Part shown: positions 1 through 7,530 of the stretch, piece after piece
Position numbering within the stretch: the stretch's first letter is position 1
Layout of the letters: every line of letters starts with the position of its first letter
Assembly: GCF_000723165.1 (NCBI RefSeq)
Contig: NZ_HG322949.1
Coordinates: forward strand, 5,168,616 to 5,232,615
Origin: Janthinobacterium agaricidamnosum NBRC 102515 = DSM 9628
GTDB lineage: Bacteria; Pseudomonadota; Gammaproteobacteria; Burkholderiales; Burkholderiaceae_D
Direction of reading: 5' to 3'
DNA: 64,000 nt
The notes under the pieces: generated by a model
Told to the model about the DNA's origin: nothing
Database searches by the model: none
The model's input: only the letters and a program-made list of their open reading frames with translations
Made by a program: the position numbers and the translations under genes

Positions 1-81
1 GCCTCGTACAACACTTCCTTGGCTGAGCCGTGATATTGGTGCCAACAGCGGCCGCGCCTCACTGCATGTGTCGCCGGCGCC

Positions 82-306
82 CTATTCCGCCAGCGCCAGC
101 TCGCAGCGCTCCATCAGCCCGGCCAGGCCGATGCCGAGCGCACCGGCCAGTTTCTCGATCGTCAGCAGCGACGGCGTGGCCACGCCGCGTTCGATCTCGC
201 CGATGAAGGAGCGGTTCAGGTCGGCCGCCTCGGCCAGCCGCTCCTGCGACCAGCCCCGCCCCTCGCGCAACTGGCGCACGGCCAGTCCGAATTGTTTGAT
301 CAGCAT
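82..306 (-). CDS. Small XRE-family helix-turn-helix regulator
   Basis: This 74-residue protein is essentially one Cro/C1-type helix-turn-helix domain (about residues 7-65). The recognition region reads WSQERLAEAADLNRSFIGEI, followed by the usual ERG..TPSLLTIEKLA stretch. It has no ligand-binding or oligomerisation domain, so it probably binds DNA as a simple dimer. The ATG at 306 starts the homologous part; an upstream in-frame extension would run into the neighbouring acetyltransferase gene. It lies 10 bp downstream of the epsC-like gene on the same strand, so the two are probably co-transcribed. A role in regulating cysteine/serine metabolism is only inferred from position. No coding sequence can be supported in bases 1-81. 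Confidence 0.85.
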   Translation of the reverse strand: MLIKQFGLAVRQLREGRGWSQERLAEAADLNRSFIGEIERGVATPSLLTIEKLAGALGIGLAGLMERCELALAE

Positions 307-316
307 GGGATCTTTC

Positions 317-1348
317 TCATTGTTGTACGGAGGCGGTGTCGAAGCCTTCGTTCTGGTTGTGGGCCTGGGTGACATTGGTATGCGGCGCAACGCTGCGGGT
401 CAGCCAGACATTGCCGCCGATGACAGAACCCTGGCCTATCGTCACCCTTCCCAAAATCGTCGCGCCGGCATAAATCACCACGTCGTCCTGCACGATGGGA
501 TGACGGGCCCAGCCCTTTTTGAGCACCCCGTCCTGGTCGGCCGGAAAGCGCTTGGCGCCCAGCGTGACGGCCTGGTAAATCCGCACCCGCTCGCCGATGA
601 TGGCGGTTTCGCCGATCACCACGCCGGTGCCGTGATCGATGAAAAAACTGCTGCCGATGACCGCGCCGGGATGGATGTCGACCCCGGTTTCCGAATGCGC
701 CACCTCGGCGACGATGCGCGCCACCAGCGGCGCGCCGAACTTGTGCAGCGTATGCGCCAGGCGGTAATGGATGATCGCCAGGATGCCCGGATAACACAGC
801 AGCACCTCGTCCACGCTGAGCGCCGCCGGGTCGCCGTGATAGGCCGCCTCGACGTCGGTATCGAGCTGCGCGCGGATCCGCGGCAAGGTCAAGGCAAAGC
901 GCTTGACGATGGCCAGCGCGCGCTGCTCGATGGCCGCCGGCGAATCCTCGGTGCCGTTTTGACTGGCGTAATAACTGAGTTCGCGGCGCACCTGTTCATG
1001 CAAGCCGGTCAAGGTAGTATCGAGCGTGTGGCCGACGAAAAAATCCTCGCTTTCCGGGTGCAGGTCGAGCGGTCCGAGACGCATCGGAAACAGCGCCGCG
1101 CACAGCAGGCCGACGATTTCGCGCAGCCGCTGGCGCGACGGGAATTCGCGCGCGCCGCATTCCTGGTGGCGCGGCAAACCGCCGCGCCAGCGCTGGCGCA
1201 CCTGGCGCAATTCATCGACGATCAAATGCAAATCCCAATGCGGCGCGGGCGGAATGGCGGAGGCGGACAGCACTAGCTCCGTCTCGGAGGCGCGATGGTT
1301 CATGGCGGTTCCCGGGGTTGGTGTGGCGTGTGGTGGCGATGACGTCAT
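317..1348 (-). CDS. epsC: EpsC-type serine O-acetyltransferase
   Basis: Predicted to transfer acetyl from acetyl-CoA to L-serine, the first step of cysteine synthesis in the cytoplasm. The protein (343 aa from ATG 1348) has a helical N-terminal half and a left-handed beta-helix of hexapeptide repeats in the C-terminal third, containing TGVDIHPGAVIG, HGTGVVIGETAIIGE and GSVIGGNVWLT, which are typical of serine acetyltransferases. The long N-terminal region before the hexapeptides fits the EpsC/SrpH branch better than short CysE. Alternative starts are a TTG at 1363 and an ATG at 1303; none has a strong Shine-Dalgarno sequence. It is followed by the small XRE regulator and probably forms a two-gene operon. 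The exact substrate is inferred from the family. Confidence 0.85.
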   Translation of the reverse strand: MTSSPPHATPTPGTAMNHRASETELVLSASAIPPAPHWDLHLIVDELRQVRQRWRGGLPRHQECGAREFPSRQRLREIVGLLCAALFPMRLGPLDLHPESEDFFVGHTLDTTLTGLHEQVRRELSYYASQNGTEDSPAAIEQRALAIVKRFALTLPRIRAQLDTDVEAAYHGDPAALSVDEVLLCYPGILAIIHYRLAHTLHKFGAPLVARIVAEVAHSETGVDIHPGAVIGSSFFIDHGTGVVIGETAIIGERVRIYQAVTLGAKRFPADQDGVLKKGWARHPIVQDDVVIYAGATILGRVTIGQGSVIGGNVWLTRSVAPHTNVTQAHNQNEGFDTASVQQ

Positions 1349-1442
1349 TACGTCCGCAGTCAACCTACTGTAGCGAACTTATGTTGTTCGTAAAACAAAT
1401 AAAAAAGAGAATGCAAAGCCGAAAAACGTATATGGGGACCAT

Positions 1443-3128
1443 TCAGGGGCCGTGGCGGCGCCGTTCCTTCAATAAAAACCGGCCCGGATCGAGCGCGGCC
1501 GCCAGGCTGCTTTCCAGCGGCAGCGGCTCGCCTTCCAGTTGCGCGGCCAACAGTTCGGCCGCCAGCGGCGCCCAGATCAGGCCGCGCGAGGCGTAGCCCA
1601 GCAAGCCGAACAGACCGGGCCAGCGCGGCACGTCGCGCAAGCGCTCGCAGCGCCCTGCAATGGCCGGATTCGGCAGCGCGCCGGCCAGCGGCAAGCGGTC
1701 CGTCGCGACGCAGCGGAAACCGACGCGGCCGGCCAGCGGCGCATCGGGCGCCGCAATATCCAGTATCGCGGCGATCTTGTGCAGATTTTCTTGCTGGCTC
1801 GATGTCCGCAAAGCGCGCTCATGATCCAGGTCGTAGGTGGCGCCGGCGCAGACCACGCCGTGCGCGGCCGGCGTCAGGTACGCTTCGCGGCACACCACCA
1901 GCGGCGGCGCCGGCAAGCTGCCCTCGGCCAGGTGCGTCACCTGGCCGCGCACGGCCGATAGCGGCAAACTGCCGGCCTGTTGAATCCGCACCGCGCCATT
2001 GCCGTTGGCCAGGATCACGCTCGGCGCCTGGGCGATCAGGCGGCCATCCGCATCCAGCGCGCGCCACTCGCCGGCGCCGTATTCGAGCGCCGCCACGCCG
2101 CTGGCAAAGATGCGCGTCAGGCGCGGGCCGCAAGCGTCCAGCATCATGCGGCACACCGACGCCGGATAGGCCCAGCCGCCCTGCCCGAACAGCCAGCCGC
2201 CATGCGGCGCCGGCGCGCCCAGCAAGGCGCCCGCTTCAGCGGCATCCAGCCAGCGGGCGAAGTCGCGCGGATAAGCGCCGCTGGCGGCGATCTGGCGCTG
2301 CACCTCGGCGTGCCGCGCATCGCGCGCCAGTTGCAGCACGCCGCACTGCTGGCCTTCAAAACCGTTGCCCAGGTTGCGCCAGTGGCGCAGCGCGAACAGG
2401 TAGGCGGCGCGGCTCAGGCGGGTGGCCGGATTGTCGTCCTTCGACAGCACCGGCATGAAGATGCCGGCCAGGTTGCCGGACGCTTCCTGCGCCGGCTGGC
2501 CATGCCGTTCGATCAGCGTCACGTCCCAGCCGCGCGCGCACAGCCGTTCGCAAGCGGCCGCGCCCGACAGGCCGGCGCCGATGACGATGGCGCGGCGCTC
2601 GATGGCGCGGCGCTCCAGCGCCGGCCGCACGGCTGGCGGCCGGCGGCTGTGGAACACGGCCGATAGGCCATCCGCGCCGAACACAAAACCGGCCTTGATC
2701 AAGGCTAGCCGCTGCGCATCGTCCAATTGCGCTGCATGCAGGCTGGCGCCGGGAGACATCAGGCGCGCCAGCACGGTGCTGGAACGCAGCGGGGCCGGCA
2801 GCCATGCCGCATCCAGCGACGCATCGATCTGGACCAGGCTGGCTTCCGCATCGCCGATCAGCAAGTCCAGTATCACGCGGCCCTGCCGCAGCGCCATGCG
2901 GTGAAAACCCGGCACGAACGGCGGCCACTGCGCCCGCAATTCCTGCGGCAGCGCAGCGATGGCCACCGGCTGCGGCGACATGGCCAGGTAATGCAAAATC
3001 ACAGGCCGGCGCGGATGGTCTTGCCACGCCTGCAGCGCCGATAAAAATCGCGCGCCATCGCCAAAGTCGCTGTCGAGTATCACGCAGCGCGGCTGGCCGT
3101 GCCAGCGCTGAAGCAAATCCTGGATCAT
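1443..3128 (-). CDS. mnmC: MnmC-like tRNA modification enzyme with degenerate methyltransferase half
   Basis: Family function: the FAD domain (MnmC2) converts cmnm5(s2)U34 of tRNA to nm5(s2)U34, and the N-terminal DUF752 domain (MnmC1) methylates it to mnm5(s2)U34. Here the FAD domain (residues about 180-561) is intact, with Rossmann motif IVIGAGLSGAAACE, a GNLAGIFMPVLSKDD segment and a C-terminal GFRCVATDRLPLAG segment. The N-terminal half is only about 160 residues: the SAM-binding glycine loop survives as DFGDGARFL, but the catalytic DGFAPxKNP motif is absent and about 45 N-terminal residues are missing. The start ATG overlaps the tag stop by 4 nt (ATGA), so translation is coupled and the gene cannot be longer. 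Total 561 aa versus about 660 in E. coli. Confidence 0.85.
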   Translation of the reverse strand: MIQDLLQRWHGQPRCVILDSDFGDGARFLSALQAWQDHPRRPVILHYLAMSPQPVAIAALPQELRAQWPPFVPGFHRMALRQGRVILDLLIGDAEASLVQIDASLDAAWLPAPLRSSTVLARLMSPGASLHAAQLDDAQRLALIKAGFVFGADGLSAVFHSRRPPAVRPALERRAIERRAIVIGAGLSGAAACERLCARGWDVTLIERHGQPAQEASGNLAGIFMPVLSKDDNPATRLSRAAYLFALRHWRNLGNGFEGQQCGVLQLARDARHAEVQRQIAASGAYPRDFARWLDAAEAGALLGAPAPHGGWLFGQGGWAYPASVCRMMLDACGPRLTRIFASGVAALEYGAGEWRALDADGRLIAQAPSVILANGNGAVRIQQAGSLPLSAVRGQVTHLAEGSLPAPPLVVCREAYLTPAAHGVVCAGATYDLDHERALRTSSQQENLHKIAAILDIAAPDAPLAGRVGFRCVATDRLPLAGALPNPAIAGRCERLRDVPRWPGLFGLLGYASRGLIWAPLAAELLAAQLEGEPLPLESSLAAALDPGRFLLKERRRHGP

Positions 3129-3697
3129 CGGCTGCGGCAGAAACAGTGGGGCGCATGGTCGTCGATCACGCCGATGCCCTGCAAATAAGCGTAGACGATG
3201 GTCGAGCCGACAAACTTGAAACCGCGTTTCAGCAAGTCTTTCGAGATCCGGTCGGACAGTTCGGTCCTGGCCGGGAACTGCCCCGGCTGCCAATTATTGA
3301 CGATCGGTTGGCCGCCTACATACGACCACAATAACTGGTCCAGGCTGCCGCCCTCGGCGCGCAGCCGCAAGTACGCCCGGGCGTTGCCGATGGCCGCCGC
3401 GACTTTCAATTTATTGCGCACGATGCCGGGATTGGCCAGCAATTCGGCGACCTTGTCCGGGCCGTAGGCGGCGATCTTTGCCGCGTCCCATTGGTCGAAG
3501 GCGGTCCGGTACGTATCGCGTTTATTGAGGATGGTTTCCCAGCTCAGTCCCGCTTGCGCGCCTTCCAGGTTCAGCATTTCGAACAAACGCAATTCGTCAT
3601 GGCATGGCACGCCCCACTCGGTATCGTGGTACGCGATATAACGCGGGTTGGCCAGGTTGGCCCAGACGCAGCGGAGGGTGGTCATGGCAATATCCAT
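3125..3697 (-). CDS. tag: DNA-3-methyladenine glycosylase I
   Basis: Removes 3-methyladenine from alkylated DNA in base-excision repair. The 190-residue protein aligns along the whole Tag family: the N-terminal RCVWAN..PRYIAYHDTEWG carries the zinc cysteine and histidine, GAQAGLSWETIL is the conserved helix, KRGFKFVGSTIVYAY precedes the C terminus, and DDHAPHCFC supplies the second zinc His/Cys pair. The ATG at 3697 gives MDIAMTTLRC; the internal ATG at 3685 gives MTTLRC, closer to the E. coli start, and both remain possible. Its stop overlaps the mnmC start by 4 nt, coupling DNA repair and tRNA modification genes in one transcript. Housekeeping role, high confidence. Confidence 0.95.
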   Translation of the reverse strand: MDIAMTTLRCVWANLANPRYIAYHDTEWGVPCHDELRLFEMLNLEGAQAGLSWETILNKRDTYRTAFDQWDAAKIAAYGPDKVAELLANPGIVRNKLKVAAAIGNARAYLRLRAEGGSLDQLLWSYVGGQPIVNNWQPGQFPARTELSDRISKDLLKRGFKFVGSTIVYAYLQGIGVIDDHAPHCFCRSR

Positions 3698-3751
3698 TCA
3701 GGGCAGAGATTGTCAGTATAGAGGATCGGTTGCGAGTATCAGTGGCGAGGA

Positions 3752-5224
3752 TCAGCGGCCGCGCAAGACGCTGGAGAGAACTGCCAGGCCATGGTTCATC
3801 TCGGCCTCGTCCAGCATCGCGAAACCGAGCAGCAAACCCGGCGCGGCGCGGCACTCGGCCGGTGCGCCGGGGCCGACGTAATTCGACAGCGGACGCAATT
3901 CGATGCCGCGCTCCAGTCCTTGTGCCGCGACGCGCTGTTCGTCACGGCCCTGGCGGAAAAAGACGCTCAATTCCAGGCCGCTGTCGGCCGGGCCGCAGCG
4001 CAATTGATCGTCCAGCTCGCGCGCGATGCCACGCAGCAGCAGGTCGCGCCGGCTGGCGTTGAGGTCGCGGGTGCGCTTGATGTGGCGGCCGAAATGGCCT
4101 TCGGCGATGAAGTCGGCCAGCGCCATTTGCGGCACGATGGCGGTATGCCGGTCGATCACCGCCTTGGCCTGCACCAGCGCGCCGGCCAGCGCCGGCGGCG
4201 CCACCATGTAGCCCAGCCGCAAACCGGGAAACAGCACCTTCGACAGCGTGCCGACATAGATCACGCAGCCGTTCCGGTCCAGGCTTTGCAGCGACGCCAG
4301 CGGCGCGCCGGTATAGCGGTATTCGCTGTCGTAATCGTCTTCGATCACCCACGCTTTCGCCTGCGCCGCCCAGGCCAGCAATTCCAGCCGGCGCTGCAAG
4401 CTCATCGTCACGCCCAGCGGCAACTGGTGCGACGGCGTCACGTAGGCCAGCTTGGCGTGCGGACAAAACGCCGCGCCATACGCCACGTTCAAGCCTTGTT
4501 CGTCGACCGGCACCGGGAACACGTGCGCGCCGCACGCGTGCAGCGGCGCGCTGGCGCCGCGGTAACCGGGCGACTCCATCCACGCCGCATCGCCCGGCCC
4601 GAGCAAGATCGTCGACAGCAAGAACAGCGCCTGTTGCGAACCGGAGGTGATGATGATTTGCTGCGCCGTGCAATCGACGCCGCGCGCCGCCTTCAGGTAC
4701 ACGCACAGCAGTTCGCGCAGCGGCAGATAACCGGCCGGATCGCTGTAACCCATCAGATGGGCCGGCGAACGGCGCCGCCGGCGCGTCTCCAGCCGGCTCC
4801 ACACGTCGAACGGAAAATGCTCGATGGCCGGCATGCCGACGCGGAAGGCGCGCAGCTTGCTGCCGTGGTACGCCACTTGCGACATGGCCGCCGCGACCTC
4901 CTCGCCGCGCCGCGACAAGGGACGCAGCAAGCCCGGCGCGGCCGGCGTTTTTTCAGCCAGCGGCAAGTCGCCGCTGACAAACGTGCCCTTGCCGACGCTG
5001 CCCGTCAAATACCCCTCCGCCATCAATTGGGCATAGGCGTTCAGCACGGTCTGGCGCGAGATCGACAGCAGCCGGCAAAACTCGCGCGTCGGCGGCAATT
5101 GCATGCCGGGGCCGATGGCGCCGGCCAGGATCGCCTCCTTCAGCGCCGTGTACAACTGGCGAAACAGCGGCGCAGGATGATGGCGATCGATGGTGAGCGT
5201 GCTCAGGAATTGCTTGGCTTGCAT
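3752..5224 (-). CDS. MocR/PdxR-type GntR regulator with aminotransferase-like domain
   Basis: A 490-residue chimeric regulator: an N-terminal GntR winged helix (about 15-85, with PLFRQLYTALKEAILAG and LPPTREFCRLLSISRQTV), a linker, then a fold-type I aminotransferase-like domain that binds PLP. The PLP lysine is in GTLSKVLFPGLRLGY and the preceding DDYDSEYRY motif is conserved. MocR proteins sense PLP or amino-type ligands and usually control a divergent neighbour. Here it is divergent from the GNAT and PaiB-like genes, and a 10 bp inverted repeat lies between them. Control of those two genes is therefore a reasonable inference. No truncation is seen. Confidence 0.9.
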   Translation of the reverse strand: MQAKQFLSTLTIDRHHPAPLFRQLYTALKEAILAGAIGPGMQLPPTREFCRLLSISRQTVLNAYAQLMAEGYLTGSVGKGTFVSGDLPLAEKTPAAPGLLRPLSRRGEEVAAAMSQVAYHGSKLRAFRVGMPAIEHFPFDVWSRLETRRRRRSPAHLMGYSDPAGYLPLRELLCVYLKAARGVDCTAQQIIITSGSQQALFLLSTILLGPGDAAWMESPGYRGASAPLHACGAHVFPVPVDEQGLNVAYGAAFCPHAKLAYVTPSHQLPLGVTMSLQRRLELLAWAAQAKAWVIEDDYDSEYRYTGAPLASLQSLDRNGCVIYVGTLSKVLFPGLRLGYMVAPPALAGALVQAKAVIDRHTAIVPQMALADFIAEGHFGRHIKRTRDLNASRRDLLLRGIARELDDQLRCGPADSGLELSVFFRQGRDEQRVAAQGLERGIELRPLSNYVGPGAPAECRAAPGLLLGFAMLDEAEMNHGLAVLSSVLRGR

Positions 5225-5249
5225 GATGATGATCCATAAATTGGTATTC

Positions 5250-5277
5250 TTAAAATAGCAGTTATTGGCTATTTTAA
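5250..5277. promoter_or_regulatory. Inverted repeat between mocR-type gene and GNAT gene, candidate operator
   Basis: Two perfect 10 bp arms, TTAAAATAGC and GCTATTTTAA, are separated by 8 bp in the 106 bp divergent intergenic region. The spacing and AT-rich symmetry fit a dimeric regulator, and the adjacent MocR protein is the obvious candidate. Binding is inferred; only the symmetry is seen. Confidence 0.5.
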
Positions 5278-5330
5278 AAAGCCAAATTGAATTTTAAGAT
5301 GGCGTTACCTCCACCCATCCGGATTAAACC

Positions 5331-5738
5331 ATGCAAGACATCGTGATACATACCGACCGCGCACTGAGCGGCCCGCAACTGGCGTCGATCTTCGCGCGCG
5401 CCGGCTTGAACCGGCGCACCCAGGACGCCGGACTGATGCAGAAAATGGCCGACACGGCCGACTTGCTCATCACCGCCTGGGACGGCGACAAGCTGGTCGG
5501 CGTGGCCCGCTCGCTGAGCGATTTCTGCGCGGTCTGCTACCTGGCCGACCTGGCGGTGGACCGCGATTATCAACAGCGCGGCATCGGCGCGGCGCTGACC
5601 GAACGCACCCGCGGCATGAACAGCCCGGCCACGCTGCTGCTGTTGCTGGCCGCGCCGAGCGCGATGAATTATTATCCGAAGATCGGTTTTGCGGCGGTCG
5701 ACAACGGCTGGATCATCCGTCCGCCGCAGCCACAATAA
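5331..5738 (+). CDS. GNAT-family N-acetyltransferase
   Basis: This 135-residue protein has the single-domain GNAT fold. The acetyl-CoA pyrophosphate-binding loop is DRDYQQRGIGAAL (Q/RxxGxG), preceded by the strand CYLADLAVD and followed by the C-terminal YYPKIGFAAVDNGW typical of the family. The acceptor substrate cannot be read from sequence; polyamines (as for PaiA) are a possibility suggested only by the PaiB-like protein encoded next. The start at 5331 follows the divergent promoter region. It is transcribed away from the MocR regulator and its stop codon is embedded in the Shine-Dalgarno sequence of the short ORF before paiB. Confidence 0.85.
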   Translation: MQDIVIHTDRALSGPQLASIFARAGLNRRTQDAGLMQKMADTADLLITAWDGDKLVGVARSLSDFCAVCYLADLAVDRDYQQRGIGAALTERTRGMNSPATLLLLLAAPSAMNYYPKIGFAAVDNGWIIRPPQPQ

Positions 5739-5749
5739 AGGAGCACCGC

Positions 5750-5803
5750 ATGCACTCTGACGCAGGTACTGCGGCGCCGCACCCTGCAATGCCGCACGGC
5801 TGA
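5750..5803 (+). CDS. Short ORF (17 aa) with strong RBS upstream of paiB-like gene
   Basis: ATG at 5750 follows a near-perfect Shine-Dalgarno (AAAGGAG, spacing 6) and opens a 17-codon frame (MHSDAGTAAPHPAMPHG) that ends 8 bp before the PaiB-like start codon. The PaiB-like gene itself has no visible ribosome-binding site, so this mini-ORF probably delivers ribosomes by reinitiation. Whether the peptide has any function is unknown. Confidence 0.4.
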   Translation: MHSDAGTAAPHPAMPHG

Positions 5804-5811
5804 TATCCGCT

Positions 5812-6429
5812 ATGTACACGCCCTCCCATTTCAATGAAACCCGGCTCGATGTGCTGCATGCGCTGATCGCGGCGCATCCGCTCGGTGCGCTGGTCAGGCT
5901 CGACGGCGGCGAACTGTGCGCCGACCATGTCCCGTTCGACATCGCCGCGCCGACCCCGGATGCGCCGTTCGGCACGCTGCGCGCCCATGTGGCGCGGGCC
6001 AATCCGCTGTGGCGCGCGGCCGCACCGGCCATGGTGCTGTTCCAGGGGCCGCAAGCCTACATCAGCCCGGCCTGGTATGAAGAGAAGGCGCGCAGCGGCA
6101 AGGTCGTGCCGACCTTTAATTATGCGGTGGTGCATGCGCACGGCACGCTGCGCGCGATCCATGATCCGGAATGGCTGCTGGCCCTGCTGGAACGGCTGAC
6201 CGACCGGCACGAAGCAAGGCAGGCGGCGCCGTGGCGGGTCGCCGACGCGCCGCCCGATTACATCGCCAGGATGCTGGCGGCGATCGTCGGCATCGAGATT
6301 CCACTGCGCCGCATCGACGGCAAATGGAAAGCCAGCCAAAACCGTTCGCAAGCGGACCGCAGCGGCATCGCGGCCGGCCTGGCGGCTGGCGAACCGCCGA
6401 TGTCGGCGCTGATGCAAAAATATTTTTGA
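5812..6429 (+). CDS. paiB: PaiB-like FMN-binding negative transcriptional regulator
   Basis: The 205-residue protein belongs to the PaiB/FMN-binding split-barrel family (Bacillus PaiB was described as a negative regulator of sporulation and protease genes). Recognisable pieces are the N-terminal MYTPSHFNETRLDVLHALIAAHPLGALV, the core YISPAWYEEK...VPTFNYAVVHAHG with the conserved W-Y and N-Y residues, and the C-terminal KWKASQNRSQADRSGI. Most Gram-negative homologues probably act as flavin-dependent or flavin-binding proteins; regulation is not proven. It follows the GNAT gene, giving a paiA-paiB-like pair under a divergent MocR regulator. There is no Shine-Dalgarno directly upstream, so coupling to the short ORF is likely. 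Confidence 0.85.
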   Translation: MYTPSHFNETRLDVLHALIAAHPLGALVRLDGGELCADHVPFDIAAPTPDAPFGTLRAHVARANPLWRAAAPAMVLFQGPQAYISPAWYEEKARSGKVVPTFNYAVVHAHGTLRAIHDPEWLLALLERLTDRHEARQAAPWRVADAPPDYIARMLAAIVGIEIPLRRIDGKWKASQNRSQADRSGIAAGLAAGEPPMSALMQKYF

Positions 6430-6471
6430 AAAAGGCGGATTTTTTTGCGGCTAACTTACGTATATGTCTAA

Positions 6472-6629
6472 GAGACTATCCCAGTAGTGAGCGTCTTGTT
6501 CTGGCCGCGCATCAAGAGCGCGGACCAGGCGTGAGGAGGACGCGTGGCGGGCCACGCGACGACGATCAACGCAGTCCCCGTTCCTGAGGAGCGCCAGAAC
6601 AGGGCGTATTCATCTACTGGGATAGGCTC
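6472..6629 (+). mobile_element. MITE copy 1 (158 bp) with inverted ends and TAA target duplication
   Basis: A non-autonomous element of 158 bp. The left end GAGACTATCCCAGTAG and the right end CTACTGGGATAGGCTC are 16 bp inverted repeats with one mismatch. The flanks are TAA on both sides (6469-6471 and 6630-6632), a 3 bp direct duplication. The interior contains a second imperfect inverted repeat (GTTCTGGC / GCCAGAAC) and a short palindrome near GCGTGGCGGGCCACGC, so the transcript should fold. Two further copies lie at 44234 and 52836. The 3 bp TNA duplication fits transposition by an IS5/IS427-group transposase; none is encoded in the window. Confidence 0.85.
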
Positions 6630-6675
6630 TAAGTATCCCCCATTTACCCTGTTCATATCACTCAAGGAAGCTCAC

Positions 6676-7047
6676 ATGAAACCAATCTTCGCCTGTCTGC
6701 CAGTGCTGTTCGCCTCCCTGCTGGGCGGTGCTTCCGCCATGGCCGCCGATGGACTCGTCAAGACCGACGGCATCCTCGTCAATAGCGCCGGCATGACCGT
6801 CTACACCTTCGACAAGGACGTCGCCAACAGCGGCAAGAGCGTCTGCAACGGCGCTTGCCTGACCGCCTGGCCGGCGGTCGCGGCGCCGCAAGATGTCAAG
6901 CCGCCGTACTCGGTGGTCACACGCGACGACGGCAGCAAGCAACTGGCCTACCACGGCAAGCCGCTGTATCTGTTCGTGCAAGACCAGAAAGCCGGCGACC
7001 GCAACGGCGACAATGCCAAACAGCTGTGGCACGTCGTTAGCGACTGA
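6676..7047 (+). CDS. Secreted YxFxxD-repeat protein (COG4315, PF03640)
   Basis: A 123-residue exported protein of unknown function. Residues 1-24 form a signal peptide (MKPIFACLPVLFASLLGG..AMA). The mature part has two copies of the family signature, VYTFDKD and LYLFVQD, plus a CNGACLTAWPAV segment with two cysteines that could form a disulfide. Such proteins are usually periplasmic or lipid-anchored and often sit near ECF sigma/anti-sigma genes, as here. ATG 6676 is chosen because it begins the signal peptide and follows AAGGAAG; the frame stays open upstream only because it reads into the MITE. The MITE ends 46 bp before the start, so it may affect expression. Confidence 0.85.
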   Translation: MKPIFACLPVLFASLLGGASAMAADGLVKTDGILVNSAGMTVYTFDKDVANSGKSVCNGACLTAWPAVAAPQDVKPPYSVVTRDDGSKQLAYHGKPLYLFVQDQKAGDRNGDNAKQLWHVVSD

Positions 7048-7143
7048 TGCCGCCGCCAATCGACAAATCGACGATCATGGCGTCCGCCTGCCGCGGCCTG
7101 CATCTTGCGCCTGCGCCTGCGTCGCCATGATGAAGGAGAATGC

Positions 7144-7512
7144 ATGACACCCATCATTGTCACCGAAACCGAGCTGCACGCCTATGTTGATGGCGTGCTG
7201 CCGCCGGCGCGGCATGCCGAAGTCGAGGCTTACCTCGCGCAACACCCGGACCAGGCGCGGCGCATGTCGGACTATGCCCGGCAAAACAGGAATTTGCGCA
7301 TCTTCTTCAACCGGTTGCCCGATGAAACAGCGCCGCCAAGGCTGACAGCCCGTCCCGACCGCGCGCCGATACCATGGCAGCGCTACGGCGCGACCCTGCT
7401 GATCGCGCTGGCCGGCGCCGCCGGCGGCTGGATCGCCCATGGCCGGAGCGGCCCGCCCGTAGCTGCGTCTCCGGCCGGCGTCATGCAGAGCAATCGGCCT
7501 GCCACTAAATGA
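7144..7512 (+). CDS. Putative membrane anti-sigma factor without adjacent sigma factor
   Basis: A 122-residue protein with an N-terminal anti-sigma-like helical domain (LHAYVDGVLPPARHAEVEAY then QARRMSDYARQNRNLRIFF), one transmembrane helix around residues 78-97 (ATLLIALAGAAGGWIAHG) and a short periplasmic tail. The HxxxCxxC zinc motif of ZAS anti-sigma factors is absent. The start at 7144 follows a good GAAGGAG Shine-Dalgarno. Such proteins normally follow the gene for their ECF sigma factor; here the upstream gene is the YxFxxD protein, so the partner is elsewhere or lost. The anti-sigma role is inferred from architecture. Confidence 0.7.
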   Translation: MTPIIVTETELHAYVDGVLPPARHAEVEAYLAQHPDQARRMSDYARQNRNLRIFFNRLPDETAPPRLTARPDRAPIPWQRYGATLLIALAGAAGGWIAHGRSGPPVAASPAGVMQSNRPATK

Positions 7513-7530
7513 CCGGACCAGGCACCCGGC

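Noticed and set aside
1..81. Possible end of an upstream gene at the left edge
   Set aside because: Open frames here are too short and lack any recognisable protein sequence.
6544..6675. N-terminal extension of the YxFxxD protein into the MITE
   Set aside because: The homologous protein starts with a signal peptide at 6676; the extension is element sequence.
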